Under the pieces are notes generated by a model, which saw only the letters and a list, made by a program, of their open reading frames with translations, did no database searches and had not been told where the DNA came from. 64,000 nucleotides of DNA from Brachycybe producta (Eukaryota > Arthropoda > Diplopoda > Playtdesmida > Andrognathidae). The translations under genes and the position numbers were made by a program. Position 1 is the first letter of the stretch. The number at the start of each line of letters is the position of its first letter. The stretch is from contig JAUPFP010000019.1 in NCBI GenBank assembly GCA_036925085.1, positions 192,001-256,000 on the forward strand, in the 5' to 3' direction. Positions 1 to 12,195 of the stretch are shown one piece after another.

Positions 1-434
1 AACTTCCCCAGAGAATCGTATTAAATAAGAAGACTCGGACACAGTGGCTGAGTGAAAATAAGGAAATACTTTATTCACTGATAAATATATCAAAAACACT
101 CACGTCGATTAATGATGAACCTCCTGCCTAATTCAGCCAGGAGGAGAGGTCAAGCACCTCCACAAGAAAAGATGATATGGTGGCCATCTTGACCACCTGT
201 TAAATTTGATGGAGCACACAAACAAAACATGCACAAGGCATAAGGGTTTCACTTCCACTGTCCCGATATAAATGGCCGCCACCATTATATACCACCCCCA
301 GGCTGCTCCACCTAGGGGAGGACAGTGACCCTTGCTGGCCATTTTGTCGTCTGTCTGGCAGCCAAACAGGCGCCTAGCAGACGACACAGGAGTTTTAGTT
401 TTGCTCCACAAAGGAGCAAAACTGGGTAGTGACA
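1..434 (-). mobile_element. LTR of an LTR retroelement (fossil)
   Basis: Read on the minus strand this begins TGTCACTACCC at 434, carries a TATA-type box (GGTATATAATGG, near 290) and then an AATAAA signal near 70. That order is expected of an LTR (U3, promoter, polyadenylation). It reaches the left edge, so it may be a whole or partial LTR and the rest of the element would lie outside. It abuts the left end of a pogo-like element at 435, as if inserted into that end. The family is not determinable from the LTR alone. Confidence 0.5.
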
Positions 435-1649
435 CAGGAGAGCATCGATAATCCGGACATTCAAAAATCTGGACTCGTCCACAGAAAAAAAAACAATCGC
501 CAAAAAACGCGTCTCGAGCCTTGTTAAAAAAAATGGAGATTTTTTCGTTGTTAATGTATTGTAACGAACCACATTCAGGGGCCTAATAGAATTATCAAAA
601 AGTATCGTAGCGCTCTTTCGGGCGATCGGAAAGTGGTTGGCTAGGCCACTAATTCTATTATGGTTCGGGAGGAAGGGAACAAATTAGTCCCATACGTTTC
701 CTCACAAGTTCCTCTTTCAAGAACCTTTACAGTTTTAAGGATCTTTTGTTGTCTGCTACTCCCCGGGCTTTCGCCCGTAAAAAGCTGGTTGATCGTGCTG
801 TCTTCAGAAGTCTCATCTAGTACTGGAGAGCCAGGTTTACACCTGGGTTGACAGTGCTAGATGACAAAATGTTGAAGTCCTTCGTTTTGTTTTTAAAAGA
901 TAAAAATAACTTCAACAACTTTTTAACTATAATTTCCAGTTTATTTACATCTCATCATCTCTAGGCAAATTTGGGCATAATGTCTGTGTCCAAAGAATGC
1001 TTTCAAGACTGCTTAATTTACACAAAAATACACGGCCTTTTATACCCAAAAAGAGGATACTGAGAACACTTTCTCAGTATTCTCTGATTGGGCAAAATCA
1101 AACTTAAAAACCAAACTGGCCAATCAACATGATTGACCAGTGGTCACTAAAATATAGACAAGTGATTCATCGTAATCAAAACAAAATTACAAAAGAAAGT
1201 TTTCACCCCATAGACCCGGTGCTGAGGCTTATCAAGTCGATCTCTTTGTATTAAGGGGTGGGACTGGGAGGAAAAAGGGACCCAAGACCCAAGACAGGAT
1301 ATTGGCATCGTCATCAGCTGATGGAACTGGGTCAATCCTCTGTACGTGAGTACAGAGGGTTGACAAAGTTCCAGGCCACTCTAAAAATAAACAAACGATC
1401 CAAAAATAACTAAACGAGCCAGGATCGCTCCTGGACGTATCGTTTCAGTATATTTCTGATTTTGTTTATAAATATTTGTGTACACGTATGTTTTAGGTCG
1501 AAATAAAGGGCCTAATGAAAATGATGTTTAAAATCTAATGCTGAGTTTTCGTTATACAAAAGTTGTGCTTTTTGTAAATCCGGACAAATCAATAATCCGG
1601 ACTTGGTCGAGCCCCACTTTGTTTGGATTATCGACGCTCTACTGTACTG
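435..1649. mobile_element. pogo-like DNA element remnant with inserted material
   Basis: The right end (about 1622-1649) reads, in reverse complement, CAGTACAGTAGAGCGTCG followed by ATAATCC, very close to the terminal repeat of the elements at 22081 and 55024. The left end has the matching GAGAGCATCGATAATCCGG. No transposase is visible. The interior between about 581 and 1508 is foreign: it is bordered by two copies of GGGCCTAAT and holds an LTR-like segment. Likely a non-autonomous pogo/Tigger-type element later used as a landing site. Confidence 0.45.
870..1365 (-). mobile_element. LTR-like segment (fossil)
   Basis: It is bounded by TGTTGAAG and GGGTTGACA (TG...CA). On the minus strand it has GGGTATAAAAGG (about 1045) followed by AATAAACTGG (about 940), an LTR-like promoter and poly(A) order. 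No convincing target duplication was found, so the exact ends are uncertain. The adjoining 590-850 stretch resembles 59900-59985, suggesting both come from one retroelement family. Confidence 0.35.
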
Positions 1650-1674
1650 CCAACAAATCATAGTAGGCGTTTGC

Positions 1675-1736
1675 CCTTGACACATGTTGGAGACTGTGTA
1701 GTTTCAAGGCTACACAGTCTCCAACATGTGTCAAGG
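1675..1736. repeat. perfect 27-bp hairpin with 8-nt loop
   Basis: The arm at 1675-1701 is exactly the reverse complement of 1710-1736; the loop is TTTCAAGG. No mismatch occurs in 27 pairs, which is unusual in otherwise decayed DNA. It may be a recent foldback, a tiny MITE or a small-RNA hairpin; the sequence alone does not decide. Confidence 0.85.
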
Positions 1737-4219
1737 AGTGCACAAGTCTGCATACTATATGCGCCTCCCACCCCTACAAATCTGGGAAAGGCACAGGAGG
1801 TTTGGGGGTGCAAAGGGAGGCACTGTTTTAAGCAGCAAAGGAAGAAAGGGAGTTGGGTAGAGGGGCAGCACAGCCAAACCTAGCTACGCCATTGCTCATA
1901 CCCACTACCAGTTGCAAACTTTTTTTTATCAGCATGACCAAAATGATAATTACCCCATTTTACATTTCCGTTGCAATCATTTTAGTGGTAACCACAATGA
2001 TCTGGTCAAGTATAAGCAGACAATACTTTATGGATTAGTGCATACGGATTAATGGCATAATGAGAACTGTGCATTGTTGTAGCAATAAAAACAAGCTCAG
2101 TCTATTCTATATTCATTCATTTGACCTTAATTACCACGCTTGTTAAAAACGTGTTACTATACATTTGCCATTATAAAAAAGGCGTTACCACTTTCAATAC
2201 GCCAATGAATACGTACCGTTAAAATGAGATGTTTTTGGCCTTGAAACTGAATCATTGATTAATCGTTTTTTTTAGAAACCTGCTCAAAAACTGCTTATAA
2301 ATACGGGTGTTCCTATCGCTAGTGACATATTCTTTACTCCGAAGTTTACTACTGCATACGGAAAGGGAGAAAAAAAACTTTGCTTATAGTGTATTGCTAA
2401 TTAGTTTCTACTAACAAAGTTAAAAATTTAACCTTTTTAACAACTAGAATTAAGAAATTGTTTCCTTGTTTTTTATTTTTTTTTTTTACTTTTTACTTAG
2501 AAAGCTATTTTATCGAAAGATGTTCCAAAATAAAATTCTTGTGGGTTTGGTCATGTTGCAGCTTTGATGGTATTGGTAAAAGGTACATTTATTTCATTTT
2601 AGTTGTTGTACACAAAGAGTGCTTTAATAACTAAAATTCTCATTATCTTTGTAACACTATATTAGTATGAAAAACGTAAAACGTCTAGAATACACTGGTT
2701 CTATATGTTATGTACATCTTTACAATCTGTATCCCGTCTTTGGATCAAGGTCTTTAAAGCCACACGGTGGATATAGGCAGGTTTGACTGCATCAGTTGCC
2801 AGACACAGTGAGTGGCATCATGTGGACAGCAGTCGCCTGATTTTTCGGGCAGGTTGCAACTGGCCCGGTCAGACAGTTCAACTTATCTGAGGAATAGCTT
2901 TTGCACCAGTTGGTCGAGTCAGTGGCTTCCCTACCACCATTTTTTTAGACTGGCACCACAGTATGCATACGTTCTCAGGGCTACCTGGTGTATCCATTAG
3001 AAGTATCCATATGACCCAAAAGATTACCTACTGATACATCGTTCATACCCACTTCACCAGTTGCAAACAAAGGTCCAAAATGGGGAGGGGGGGGGGGGGG
3101 GTTGAATCGCATCAGCACAGATTCATGTTCCTGGTCTCAGTCGGAATGAAAAACTTAATACAATGTTGCAAAACATTTCATAGTCAGGACCGTTTTGTGA
3201 AACACTAACAAAGAGCTTAGCTTGCTTTTACCTGTTAAACATGTCGACCACTGATAATACTCTTTAAACTGAGGACCTTCAGTGTAAGTTGTGTTTGCTA
3301 CAAAAACAGAAATAAAATGTCGGAATCGTGTCCCATCATCTAATTCCAGGGTGTCCAAAAGGCTTAAACCGAGTGTGCTCCCGGGTAAGAAGAGCTTTCA
3401 GGCCCACCACCGTTTTGTCTTCTTAGCCCATCTAAATGAATAACTGTGCAGGGACATATTGCAAGGGCCGCTGGCCTGCTTCCACAGGTGATAGCCACAT
3501 GGATAGATCTACAGTGAAACTGCATGAGAATAGGTGAGGACACGAAACAATGTTTTTGGTGTGAATCATAACAGTGTGATTGTGCCCCACAACGCTGTAC
3601 TGCAACAAAGTATATTATTGTCTACTAGATTTAAGAAGATCCATATTTATGTGGTCTAGCCTTTAATCAAACATACAATAGTGCTAAACTCATGAATTTT
3701 TAATAGGACGTTTGATATAAAAGTTGTTGAGTGAAGCACTAATTATAATACAACCCTAAACGAATCATCTAGAAACGTTCATAGCCTCCAAGTCCAACCC
3801 TCGTCATTTGTGCAAGATACAATAGCAAGATAAAACGCAACTTTCAAACGAACTCATTAGAACAGTTTTCTGCACGTCGGAACCCTGCTCAAAGAGTTCA
3901 AGTTTTAAGTTCATGAACTAAATTTTCTTAAAATATATGTATGAGTTCACCTCATATAATAACGCCCCTGCCGCAGGGCTGGTTAAGAACACATTTATTA
4001 CCACATTGTAATCTATAAACAGCTCCTCTACAGAATATCATTTTTTAAATAAAAAAAGAGTATTTCGAAATTATGTATTAAACCTTGAAGGCTAACTTTA
4101 ACTTCCGAGAAATTACATTTTAATGGGTGGTCAATACATTCATGGCGTAACGTGGTGAACAGTGTTTTTTTTGGGGGTGGTTCGATTCGAGACTTCAAGC
4201 TCATATTTTTGGCTGTATT
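1737..4219. other. gene-free stretch
   Basis: AT-rich DNA without a convincing coding frame, RNA gene or complete element. The only marked feature is a run of about 20 G near 3083-3102. Short frames here have no recognisable domain. Confidence 0.6.
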
Positions 4220-4986
4220 CATCTGGGACGATTTTTTTGGGGGGGGGGGCGATTCTAACTCGGCCGCTGCCGTGGGTTAAAGGTTGAGGCTAACAGTGAT
4301 GTGCAGATAGTGACAAAAGTATAAACAAATAAGCTTTTAAATAGCAAAAAGCATATACAATTGTAGCAGATTATAAACGCGGAAATAGATTGGTAAGATG
4401 AAAACTCTGCTAATTTATCACAAAGTATTTTTCTGTTCGTTGTTAAAATCATGCAACTATTTCATTTTTTTGCTTTCCATGCTTGGCGATAGCTTTAGTC
4501 AATTTGATTTTGTCCAATAGAAACGCCATATTTTTTTTCCCACAACAAAAGTAGCTGTGAACAGTATTTTCCCATTTAGAAAAAAGTAGCTGTAAATGTC
4601 ACGCTTTATCTATATCCAGAGAGGCATTAATTTGGTTTGATAAAATATTGATAAAACATAATTTTTTAAAAAAATTGTGTTCTTTTTGATTATTATTTTT
4701 TCCATTTTTATTATTATATTTTAAATTCAATAAATTCTTGATTTTTACAGCAAAAAAGCGAAAAGCAGCTTTAGTATTCTGTTTAGAATACTTTTGATTA
4801 TGAAGAGCCGGTTTTATATGCTACAAAAATAAAAATACTGCGTTCCTATTGGCCAAAATCAAATTTGACCAAAGCTGTCGCCAACGACCAGCGCTTTATG
4901 TTTTTTGTTGTTGTTGCTACTATTACGTCACTGCTAGCCTTCACCTCCAACCATCGGCATCGTCACGGTTAGAATCGTCCCAGATG
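4220..4986. mobile_element. palindromic foldback element (about 770 bp)
   Basis: The right end in reverse complement begins CATCTGGGACGATTCTAAC. The left end begins CATCTGGGACGATT and resumes CTAAC after a poly-T/poly-G insertion. The match continues inward through the arms (GCTAACAGTGATG against GCTAGCAGTGACG; TAGTCAATTTGATTTTG against TGGTCAAATTTGATTTTG). It carries no coding capacity. A partial relative lies at 18211-18582. No target duplication was recognised, so the superfamily is open. Confidence 0.65.
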
Positions 4987-5555
4987 GAACACAAGATATG
5001 TTTTTAACCATCCATTCGGTTGAAAAAAAAAATAGAGTAAAAGCTACGACATTCCTATAAAAAATAGGGTGTGGCCCACCTCACTTTTATAAATAACTGA
5101 TTTTGGTGAGAAAAAAAATATTTTATTTATTATAATAAACATTTTTATAGCGAACACTCATATTATAATCACCTTATTTTATTTATTTATTGGTAAAATA
5201 TTCATTTTTAACTGCTAATAGTCTAATCTTTTTAATTGAAACAAGCGGCTAGTTTGTCAACAATAAGCCTACAAAAAAACCTTTCAATAACCAAACCTCC
5301 CTCCCCCCCCCCCCCCCCCCCCGAATATTTCAGGGTTTCATTGAACCCTCGCTTTCTTAAGCCCTGTCAACACAGAGGCAACAAGTGTCAACATTTATGG
5401 AAACCTATTATATGTCGAAACAAGTTTCCGTAAACATGAAACTTGTAACAACAAAAAAAGAAAAGTTGTGTCGACAAAAGAGAAACATGTTGATCCAAAA
5501 ACAGAGTCAAGAAAGTGCAACTAGTGGCAACCCCCCGAATGTGCATGCATTTTAG
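4987..5555. other. gene-free stretch with poly-C tract
   Basis: AT-rich sequence with no gene seen. A (C)20 tract lies at 5303-5322. Confidence 0.6.
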
Positions 5556-5761
5556 AAAGGCAATTAGAAATCGGGACAAACAGAAGTTGGCTCCGTCCTT
5601 TTTATGACGACTGGCAACTTCTAATTGGTTTGTTGTGTGGTTCGACGTTGAAAAAGGCGGAGCATGTGACGTCAGATTACATAACCAACAAATTTGAAGT
5701 TGTCAGTCGTCATAAATAGGGCGGAGCCAACTTTTGTTTGTCCCGATTTCTAATTGCCTGT
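5556..5761. mobile_element. Mutator-like palindromic MITE, copy A
   Basis: Long terminal inverted repeats: AGGCAATTAGAAATCGGGA at the left, its inverse ending GCCTGT at the right, with the arms pairing almost to the centre. The 9-bp flanks (GCATTTTAG at 5547-5555, GAATTCTAG at 5762-5770) match at 7 of 9 positions, a decayed target duplication. Same family as 9993, 12759, 31744, 39241 and 44916. Confidence 0.8.
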
Positions 5762-6607
5762 GAATTCTAGTGATAAAATTCAATCACGCGCGATTACATG
5801 CACGGCCTTTGCCTCGCGGAAAACAGTACGCTCCCAGGCATGTGGGAAAGCGCCTGTGTGTGTGTGTAGTGGCCGCAAATTGGTATGTCATCTAGAGTTG
5901 CACGTTGTCTTGTACACATTTTTAACATAATTTTGTCATCCCCTGAAGAGATGCGCTCTGTGAATAAGGTTAAAAACACGTGGCGTGGTGTGTGGGAATT
6001 TAACAGAGGGAAAGAATGTCTGCATGGCAAGGGGTACGCGCCACACCAGAGGAAAGAGCGCCAACCAAAATACCCCTAACACATTCATTCAAGGCACTTT
6101 GGCAATGCCCACTAACGATTTTTTACGTGATTCGTGATATGCCACGATTTTCAAAGTGAAAGAAAAATGTGTATTATGGCCAGCTCTTAAAAATGGTTCA
6201 CATGTTGACACTTACCATGTTGAAATTTACCACACAAAATGAAAAAAAAAATACGTAACAAGACCAAAACATTCGGCAACTAGCAACGGGAACATTTCGA
6301 AACTAGTATAGTGCTCCTGCATCAACCAATCAACTAGTAACAATTACGTTTCGTAAATCTTTTGAAAAATCAATTTGTTGCTACCTGTTGCCTCTAGTAC
6401 CAAACTGAACAAATTTCATACTAATTAAAAAAGCCAAACCCTCAAGGCGTCATGAGCCTAACTGCCGTCTATGTGTTTAATAATACAGGCATAGCCTCCT
6501 ATAATACAGTCTTAAGATTTTCCAACAAAAACAATTGGGGAATTTTGTTCAAGCATTTAGACAATTTTGTATAACTAACACTAGAAGGCGCACTTTAATA
6601 TAACTAA
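5762..6607. other. gene-free stretch
   Basis: No gene seen; a short (TG)n run lies near 5849-5863. Confidence 0.6.
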
Positions 6608-7246
6608 TGTGAGCTTTTGACATCGACCTTATAATTTTACCAACTTGATTTGATGATGTTTTCTGCAACTCGTTTCTTCTCCTGATCGCGCGGTGACCGC
6701 ACGAAGAAGACTCGAGTTACTGAAGTAGTCGGATTGCAATCATCCTTCTGTGCAGGGGTGTAATCTTTGCAGAAGGATGGTGGTCATCACTCCTGGTCGA
6801 CGCAGATATACATCTTCATTTGGCTGTTGCCAATTGAAGCTGTTGTAGCTGCTCCAGGATCTGTATGTCTCCTTGCCTTATGGTGTCTCCGGCCTGTTTA
6901 GAGAAGTATTAGTTTCCAAACATAAAGACAATGCAGAATTCCATTATAAAGACTTTATTCATTCTTGTACGGAAACACTCAAGTTTACAAGAATGAATTG
7001 TTAATCAAAGGTGCATTCCTCACGCCCATAATGTGGTACGGATAAGAATTGACATAATACAAAGTTGAGCAAAGAGAAGGATGATGAACAAAGAGGAACA
7101 TGGTCCTTTTATACCTTGGACCTGTGTACACCTAAGAGTATCAATCCACCACTAGAATATTAATTAGGATGGGAGGAAGAAACAAACGTGAGTTGTTTAC
7201 CCCCGGGCTATAGTTTTGGCAGGATCGCAAGTTGCTGGGTGTTACA
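6608..7246 (-). mobile_element. solo LTR (fossil), TGTAACACCC family
   Basis: On the minus strand it runs from TGTAACACCC (7246) to GCTCACA (6608). Diverged relatives are at 47640-48258 (minus) and 57782-58457 (plus), sharing the termini, an internal AAACAGGCCNGAGACACC block and a promoter-to-poly(A) region. No gag or pol adjoins it, so it is most simply a solo LTR. Moderately old, judging by divergence between the three copies. Confidence 0.6.
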
Positions 7247-8602
7247 CTAGACAAGACTTAAGAGACCCATTACCTCCAGAAATTTCTTGTCAAAATATTG
7301 TCAAGAATTAATTATTCAACGATTACCAAAACCATTTTTAAACTTTAAAATACAATTTAAAAAAATATAATTTAAAAAATTAAAAATCAGTTGACTTTCT
7401 ATAAATGGACTTGTCAGATAGATGCACCACCTAACAACAGACATTGGCAACAACCCCCCAAAGTATATTTGTCTACTCGAATTCTGATGTGTTGTCACCA
7501 GCTCACATTACATTACTTTCATTTCAAAGTACTATGGATTTAATATTTGAATTATTTTTCACATGGAAGGTTATATTGAGTTGAATATGAATAGGGAATA
7601 CCTGTATTTCATTAAGGAATTCTGGAAATGTGAGGTGAGAACCTTTGCCACAAAAAGGGGGAGGGGGTGGGGGGACTTTCATTTTTGGAAATTAAAAATT
7701 TCGTCGTTTGGTGACTCAGGAAAAGTCCCTTCCTTTTCAAGTTTTTTATGGTTTTAATGACTTATTTCAAATTTTAAAAATCGTTTTGGCAACTTTTGGG
7801 TAAGTCTTGAAAATGTTTTGAAAAGATATTTCTGGAGGTACTGGTCACTTTCAAATTTGCACCCCAGTTGTATTCTGCTGCGTTGAAACTACTTTCAAAA
7901 ATAATTTGTCACAACGCTAAATTACTTTAAAAAGTATATTTAATTGGAATGCGCCCCTAGAACCCTTGCGCCCTATGGTGGAGAGTATGGTTGAGAGTAT
8001 TGCTTGAGTGTACTGTGTAATTTTTTTCCATGATGCAAAACTCATATGACTAGACAGGAAATGAGAATATTAATTTCTACAAATACATTTGCAAGATCTG
8101 AATCAATATAATGCATACATAAATAGTAGCAGACTGTCTCCACCATAAATTAGCCAGCATACCCAACGTTTAATGCAAGAATGAAATACATTAGATTTCA
8201 AAGCAGCTTTTTTTCTTCTCTTGACAACAATGTATCACCACAATTCTCCCCTCTACTACTACATTACACTAATGAGGCTTCTGCTCAAACATTGGGCGGC
8301 TATTATAAAGTGTAGCATAGGGTCTACCACCACCATCATCATCATCATAGTTCTCTTTATATTAAGAGGAACATTAACGACTTAAAATTGATGAGCTAAA
8401 CAGCCCTGCACATGGATGATAACAATGTTTTCATATGTTTAAAGCAGTAATTATACCAATTACTTTGATTGTTGTCATACTGTGCAGGAGTTTTTTTTAA
8501 AACACAATGGTAGATCTAATAGAAAGTGAAATGGCCACACATATTATACTGAACCGCATTTCATGCATACAAATATACGAGGGCATTACCATTACGGAAA
8601 AC
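7247..8602. other. gene-free stretch with an inverted 47-bp pair
   Basis: No gene seen. The segment 7262-7310 is an imperfect inverse of about 7800-7846 (shared core CCTCCAGAAATTTCTTNTCA), and a third copy lies at 54838-54890. This suggests terminal repeats of an unclassified element of about 585 bp. A short CAT triplet run is at 8331-8348. Confidence 0.4.
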
Positions 8603-8987
8603 TAGAGGTGGGACGAATCCTAAATTTTCTCGAATCCGAATCCGTCTACTAAAAAGTTCTCGAATCCCTCAAATCTTCTGAATCTCGAATAAGAAGATAC
8701 AAATAAATGAAATCATATTAAATATAAAATTTTTAATAATGAAAAACAGTGTGGTACTTAGGGTCGCCAAAAGGTGATGATATTGGTGATACGGGTACCA
8801 CCGAAATTGCAACAATCGCCGGTTTTTTTTAGTAAACACTTCTATTGGACGTCAATGGAGCTAAAACTAAGTTTACCAAAGTTTTTAACAGATTTCTTTT
8901 AGGTTAGGATTCGAAAGATTCGAGCTTTCGACTCTCGAATAGTTTTCAAGATTCGCGGCATTCGAGGATTCGAATGTCCCATCCCTA
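8603..8987. mobile_element. hAT (Ac-type) MITE
   Basis: The left end TAGAGGTGGGACGAATCC and the right end, in reverse complement TAGGGATGGGACATTCGAAT, match the TAGGGGTGGG-type termini typical of Ac-like hAT elements. The interior carries repeated TTCGAATC motifs and no coding frame. The 8-bp flanks (CGGAAAAC and CTAAAAAG) agree at 5 of 8 positions. A decayed relative occurs at 32645-32850 and 40142-40347. Confidence 0.55.
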
Positions 8988-9992
8988 CTAAAAAGTCACA
9001 TGTGTTTCTAATAAAGATTCTATACAGTTTAAATATGCCTTTAAAAATAATGTCAATCGAGCTTGATTCTGTACCTTTTTGAAACAACTAGCACATTGAG
9101 CTGATGCTATAGGTAGCAACAGTCAAGCAACAATACTAGTTGTAACAACAGTAGTTTCCCCATTTGTTGCTAGAAACATGTACGATACATGTAGCAACTT
9201 TCATGAAACTTACTCCTTCAAATCTTAAATCATTCTTGAAAGCAACAACTAATGAAACGAAAGAGATTGTCAGACAAAGTCAAAGGTTAATATCGTCTGA
9301 CCCCTCCCAGACCAGAATCCTGGTTGTGCCACTGATGTGCATCGTGTTGCGTTTTTCGTTAGAGGGGTGGCAAACTGAAGAACCGAACAGGGTGGCACGA
9401 ACTCTAGCTACGCCACTGCTCATGTAGCATAGTGTAGACAGCGACCTCGCATTGCTGTTGCAGTTCTTCATAATGTGAAACTGGCCTTACTTTACATACT
9501 TTTCCGCATGTGAGGCCCTACCTTAACAAGATACAAAACTTCAGAAGATGAAAAAAAAAAATATACTGTATATAAGAAAAATCTACTGATTGAACATGAC
9601 TGTTCATCAGAAATCCATTTATATGTTTTTATATATATAGATTCCGATAGAACAGAGACATCATTTTTTTATTCAAGACAATCTATCGTTTCTTTTTTGC
9701 TTTCTCATCCATCAAAAAAACACATACATCAACCCACTAACAACAGATCTCCCATCTTCGGTCACATTTCTTCAAATTTCGCCATAACAAAAATCCATTC
9801 AATCTAATTCCGCACATGTACAAGGTGTAAATAAAATAATGGACCGTCACTGCTTTTAAGACAGTAAAAAAACATATAGTATAGCTACGTCACTGGGTGG
9901 TAGAGAGCAATGGCGTAGATATGACTTGGTTGCGCCAACCGCGGCTTAAAACTTTGCGCCCCACCCGCTTAAAACTTTGCGCACTTTTTACC
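8988..9992. other. gene-free stretch; 9294-9425 is a dispersed repeat
   Basis: No gene seen. The segment 9294-9425 closely matches 25616-25740, ending CTAGCTACGCCACTG, which looks like one end of a hAT-type element. Confidence 0.45.
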
Positions 9993-10183
9993 ACAGGCAA
10001 TTAGAAATCAGGACATACAGAAGGTGGATCCGCCCTTTTTATGACGACCGGCAACTTCTAATTGGTTTGTTGTGTTCGACGTTGAAAAGGGCGAAGCATA
10101 TCATGTCAGACCAATTAGAAGTTGCCGATCGTCATAAAAAGGGCGGAGCCAACTTCTGTATGTCCCGATTTCTAATTGTCTGT
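9993..10183. mobile_element. Mutator-like palindromic MITE, copy B (perfect 9-bp target duplication)
   Basis: It starts ACAGGCAATTAGAAATCAGG and ends with the inverse (GTCTGT). It is flanked on both sides by the identical 9 bp CTTTTTACC (9984-9992 and 10184-10192), which fixes the ends. Long inverted arms plus a 9-bp duplication point to the Mutator (MULE) superfamily. Confidence 0.85.
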
Positions 10184-10220
10184 CTTTTTACCTCCCCCTC
10201 CACGTCGTCCTCATACTGAG

Positions 10221-10576
10221 GGGGGTGCTATTGTGATGAACGGCGGAACAGTCGGAACAACAGTACGAAGTTAGGAATAGTCGGAAGGTTAGGTTTTATT
10301 AAAATGAAACTTGTCGCAGAGGGTCTGGAGGCGCAGGCCCCATTTTTTTAAAGAGTTATCAAATCAAATTTGTCCATTATTCCGACTGTGCCCCACATTG
10401 AACAAATTGGGGAACAGTCGGAAAAATGGACTAATGTTATTTCATAATTCTTAAAAAAAAATCGGGGCCTGCGCCCCCCAGACCCCCTGCAACAACTTAA
10501 TTTTACTAAACCTAACCTTCCGACTGTTCCTACTATTCGTACCGTTGTTCCGACCGTTCATCAAATTGGCACCCCC
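10221..10576. mobile_element. foldback element (about 356 bp)
   Basis: The ends GGGGGTGC and GCACCCCC are inverse of each other. The arms pair over most of their length (GGAACAACAGTACGAA against TTCGTACCGTTGTTCC; AGTCGGAAGGTTAGG against CCTAACCTTCCGACT; CAGGCCCC against GGGGCCTG). No open frame. Family not recognised. Confidence 0.65.
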
Positions 10577-10753
10577 AAAAAAATTCTATGCAGAATAATT
10601 GCTTAAGGTGTCATTAGATGGCGATGCGTGAGGTGTCCGTGTCGCCGTGCCCATTGATCCCTATGAAGAATTACTGGTGCAACTATGTAGTTTTTAAAAG
10701 TAAATAAATATTAAATGAACGTGGATGTATTTTTTAAAAAAATAACTGAATAA

Positions 10754-10786
10754 ATTAAGCGAGTGATTCGGAATCACTCGCTTAAT
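10754..10786. repeat. perfect 16-bp palindrome, 1-nt centre
   Basis: ATTAAGCGAGTGATTC is followed by G and its exact reverse complement. A (C)n tract begins a few bases downstream (10797-10815). Confidence 0.8.
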
Positions 10787-10816
10787 CACTTAATCACCCC
10801 CCCCCCCCCCCCCCCG

Positions 10817-12195
10817 CAGTTGCAGGTCTTGAGGTCCCTAGTTACGCCTCTGGTAGAGAGATACACAGTAACCTTTGTGGAATTATTTCTAGGAGCCTCA
10901 AAGCGTACAAAAATCTTAGCAAAGTTTACATTATAACCCCTAACCTGTTAGGTGTAGCAAATTATAAAATAAAATGTCGTAAAAATAACTGTTCCATTTT
11001 TAAGCCTTTACTTCTTTTTTTTTACAATCAACTGAATTGTTTTACATCCGAACTTGAACCATTATTTATTTTTACTGTCTTAAAGGCGGTTACAGTCCAA
11101 TTTAAGGCCTGTTGATGTACGGCATCTGATGTTGGCAACCCGTGCCCAGATCCAACCTGCTGTGGTTTCTTTCTGGGCTCAACGGGGCCGAAGATTAGAC
11201 CCGTTTGCAACACCAAAATGCGCCCTCCAAACCTCCTGCGGCCCGCCCCCTCCCCCAGCAGTTGCAGGGGCTGCAGGTTCTCAGCTACGTCCCTGCTACC
11301 GCCGTAACTTATGGGAAAACAAATCGGAATTCATCAGGTTGCTGGTCCAGAATGGAGGGGACAAAACCGACCTCTCGCCGCGCTGCTCTGTCCTACCGAC
11401 CGAGTCGACGGTTAACTTTACTGCAAACTATTTACAGACGACAACAACAGTTCCAATGTTTCCCAAAAGTGGTACTTTACCATTAAGTCCATAGGCCCCA
11501 TGTTATAAGAGACTAGTGCCAACGACTAGTGCGCTTATACGGAACTGACTGCAAACTGTGCTGTTTATTAAAACTGTTCCCCAACTTATGAGGGATTGAG
11601 AGGTTACTTACTTTGTAAACACACTGCCATTTCCTTCATAGCATCTAACAGCACCAACTTAATGTTTCTTTCTATTTCTATCCATCAAATTCTCTGTAAA
11701 AATCACTCACATCTTCACGAAATTCCCTCTATATGTAATTGACAAAACATATGAAACAGGAGTGAAAAACTACAAGTTATTATAATAATAATAACTGACT
11801 CAGCATCAAAACGAAAAGAATGTTTCAGTAAAAACAAAACAAAAAAAACAAGCAATCTCGATTGTTGTCAAGAAAATTCTTCCATTTCAACTTGAAAAAT
11901 TATTTCATTGTACATGTATTGCTATTACACACCGCCATTGATTTGATTGAAAATGTTGTCATAAGTACACAAAATCAGATCATTTTCTTCCTTTTTCAAA
12001 GATCATTTTTCATCTGCTAATTTCAACTCAATGACGATCACTTAATCACAGCCTAAACTCTCAACTGACTAATGGTAGTAGGCCCTATACTTAAAAAACA
12101 ATTAATTATCCTCCAGTTTGATACAAAATATTAGACAATGGTACGCTTAAAAAACCGCCAAATTACTTATATTTACTATATATTTACTACTGATT
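10817..12195. other. gene-free stretch with hAT-end-like remnants
   Basis: The segments 10816-10855 and 11245-11305 share a GCAGTTGCAGG...AGCTACGTCCCTG-type end with 18140-18200. The 121-codon frame over 11129-11494 lies across this GC-rich remnant and shows no domain. No host gene seen. Confidence 0.45.

Noticed and set aside
4170-4200. GGTTCGATTC, a possible tRNA B box
   Set aside because: No A box at the right distance and no foldable tRNA around it.
11129-11494. 121-codon frame on the plus strand
   Set aside because: It lies over a GC-rich repeat remnant related to 18050-18200; there is no domain and overlapping frames are equally open.
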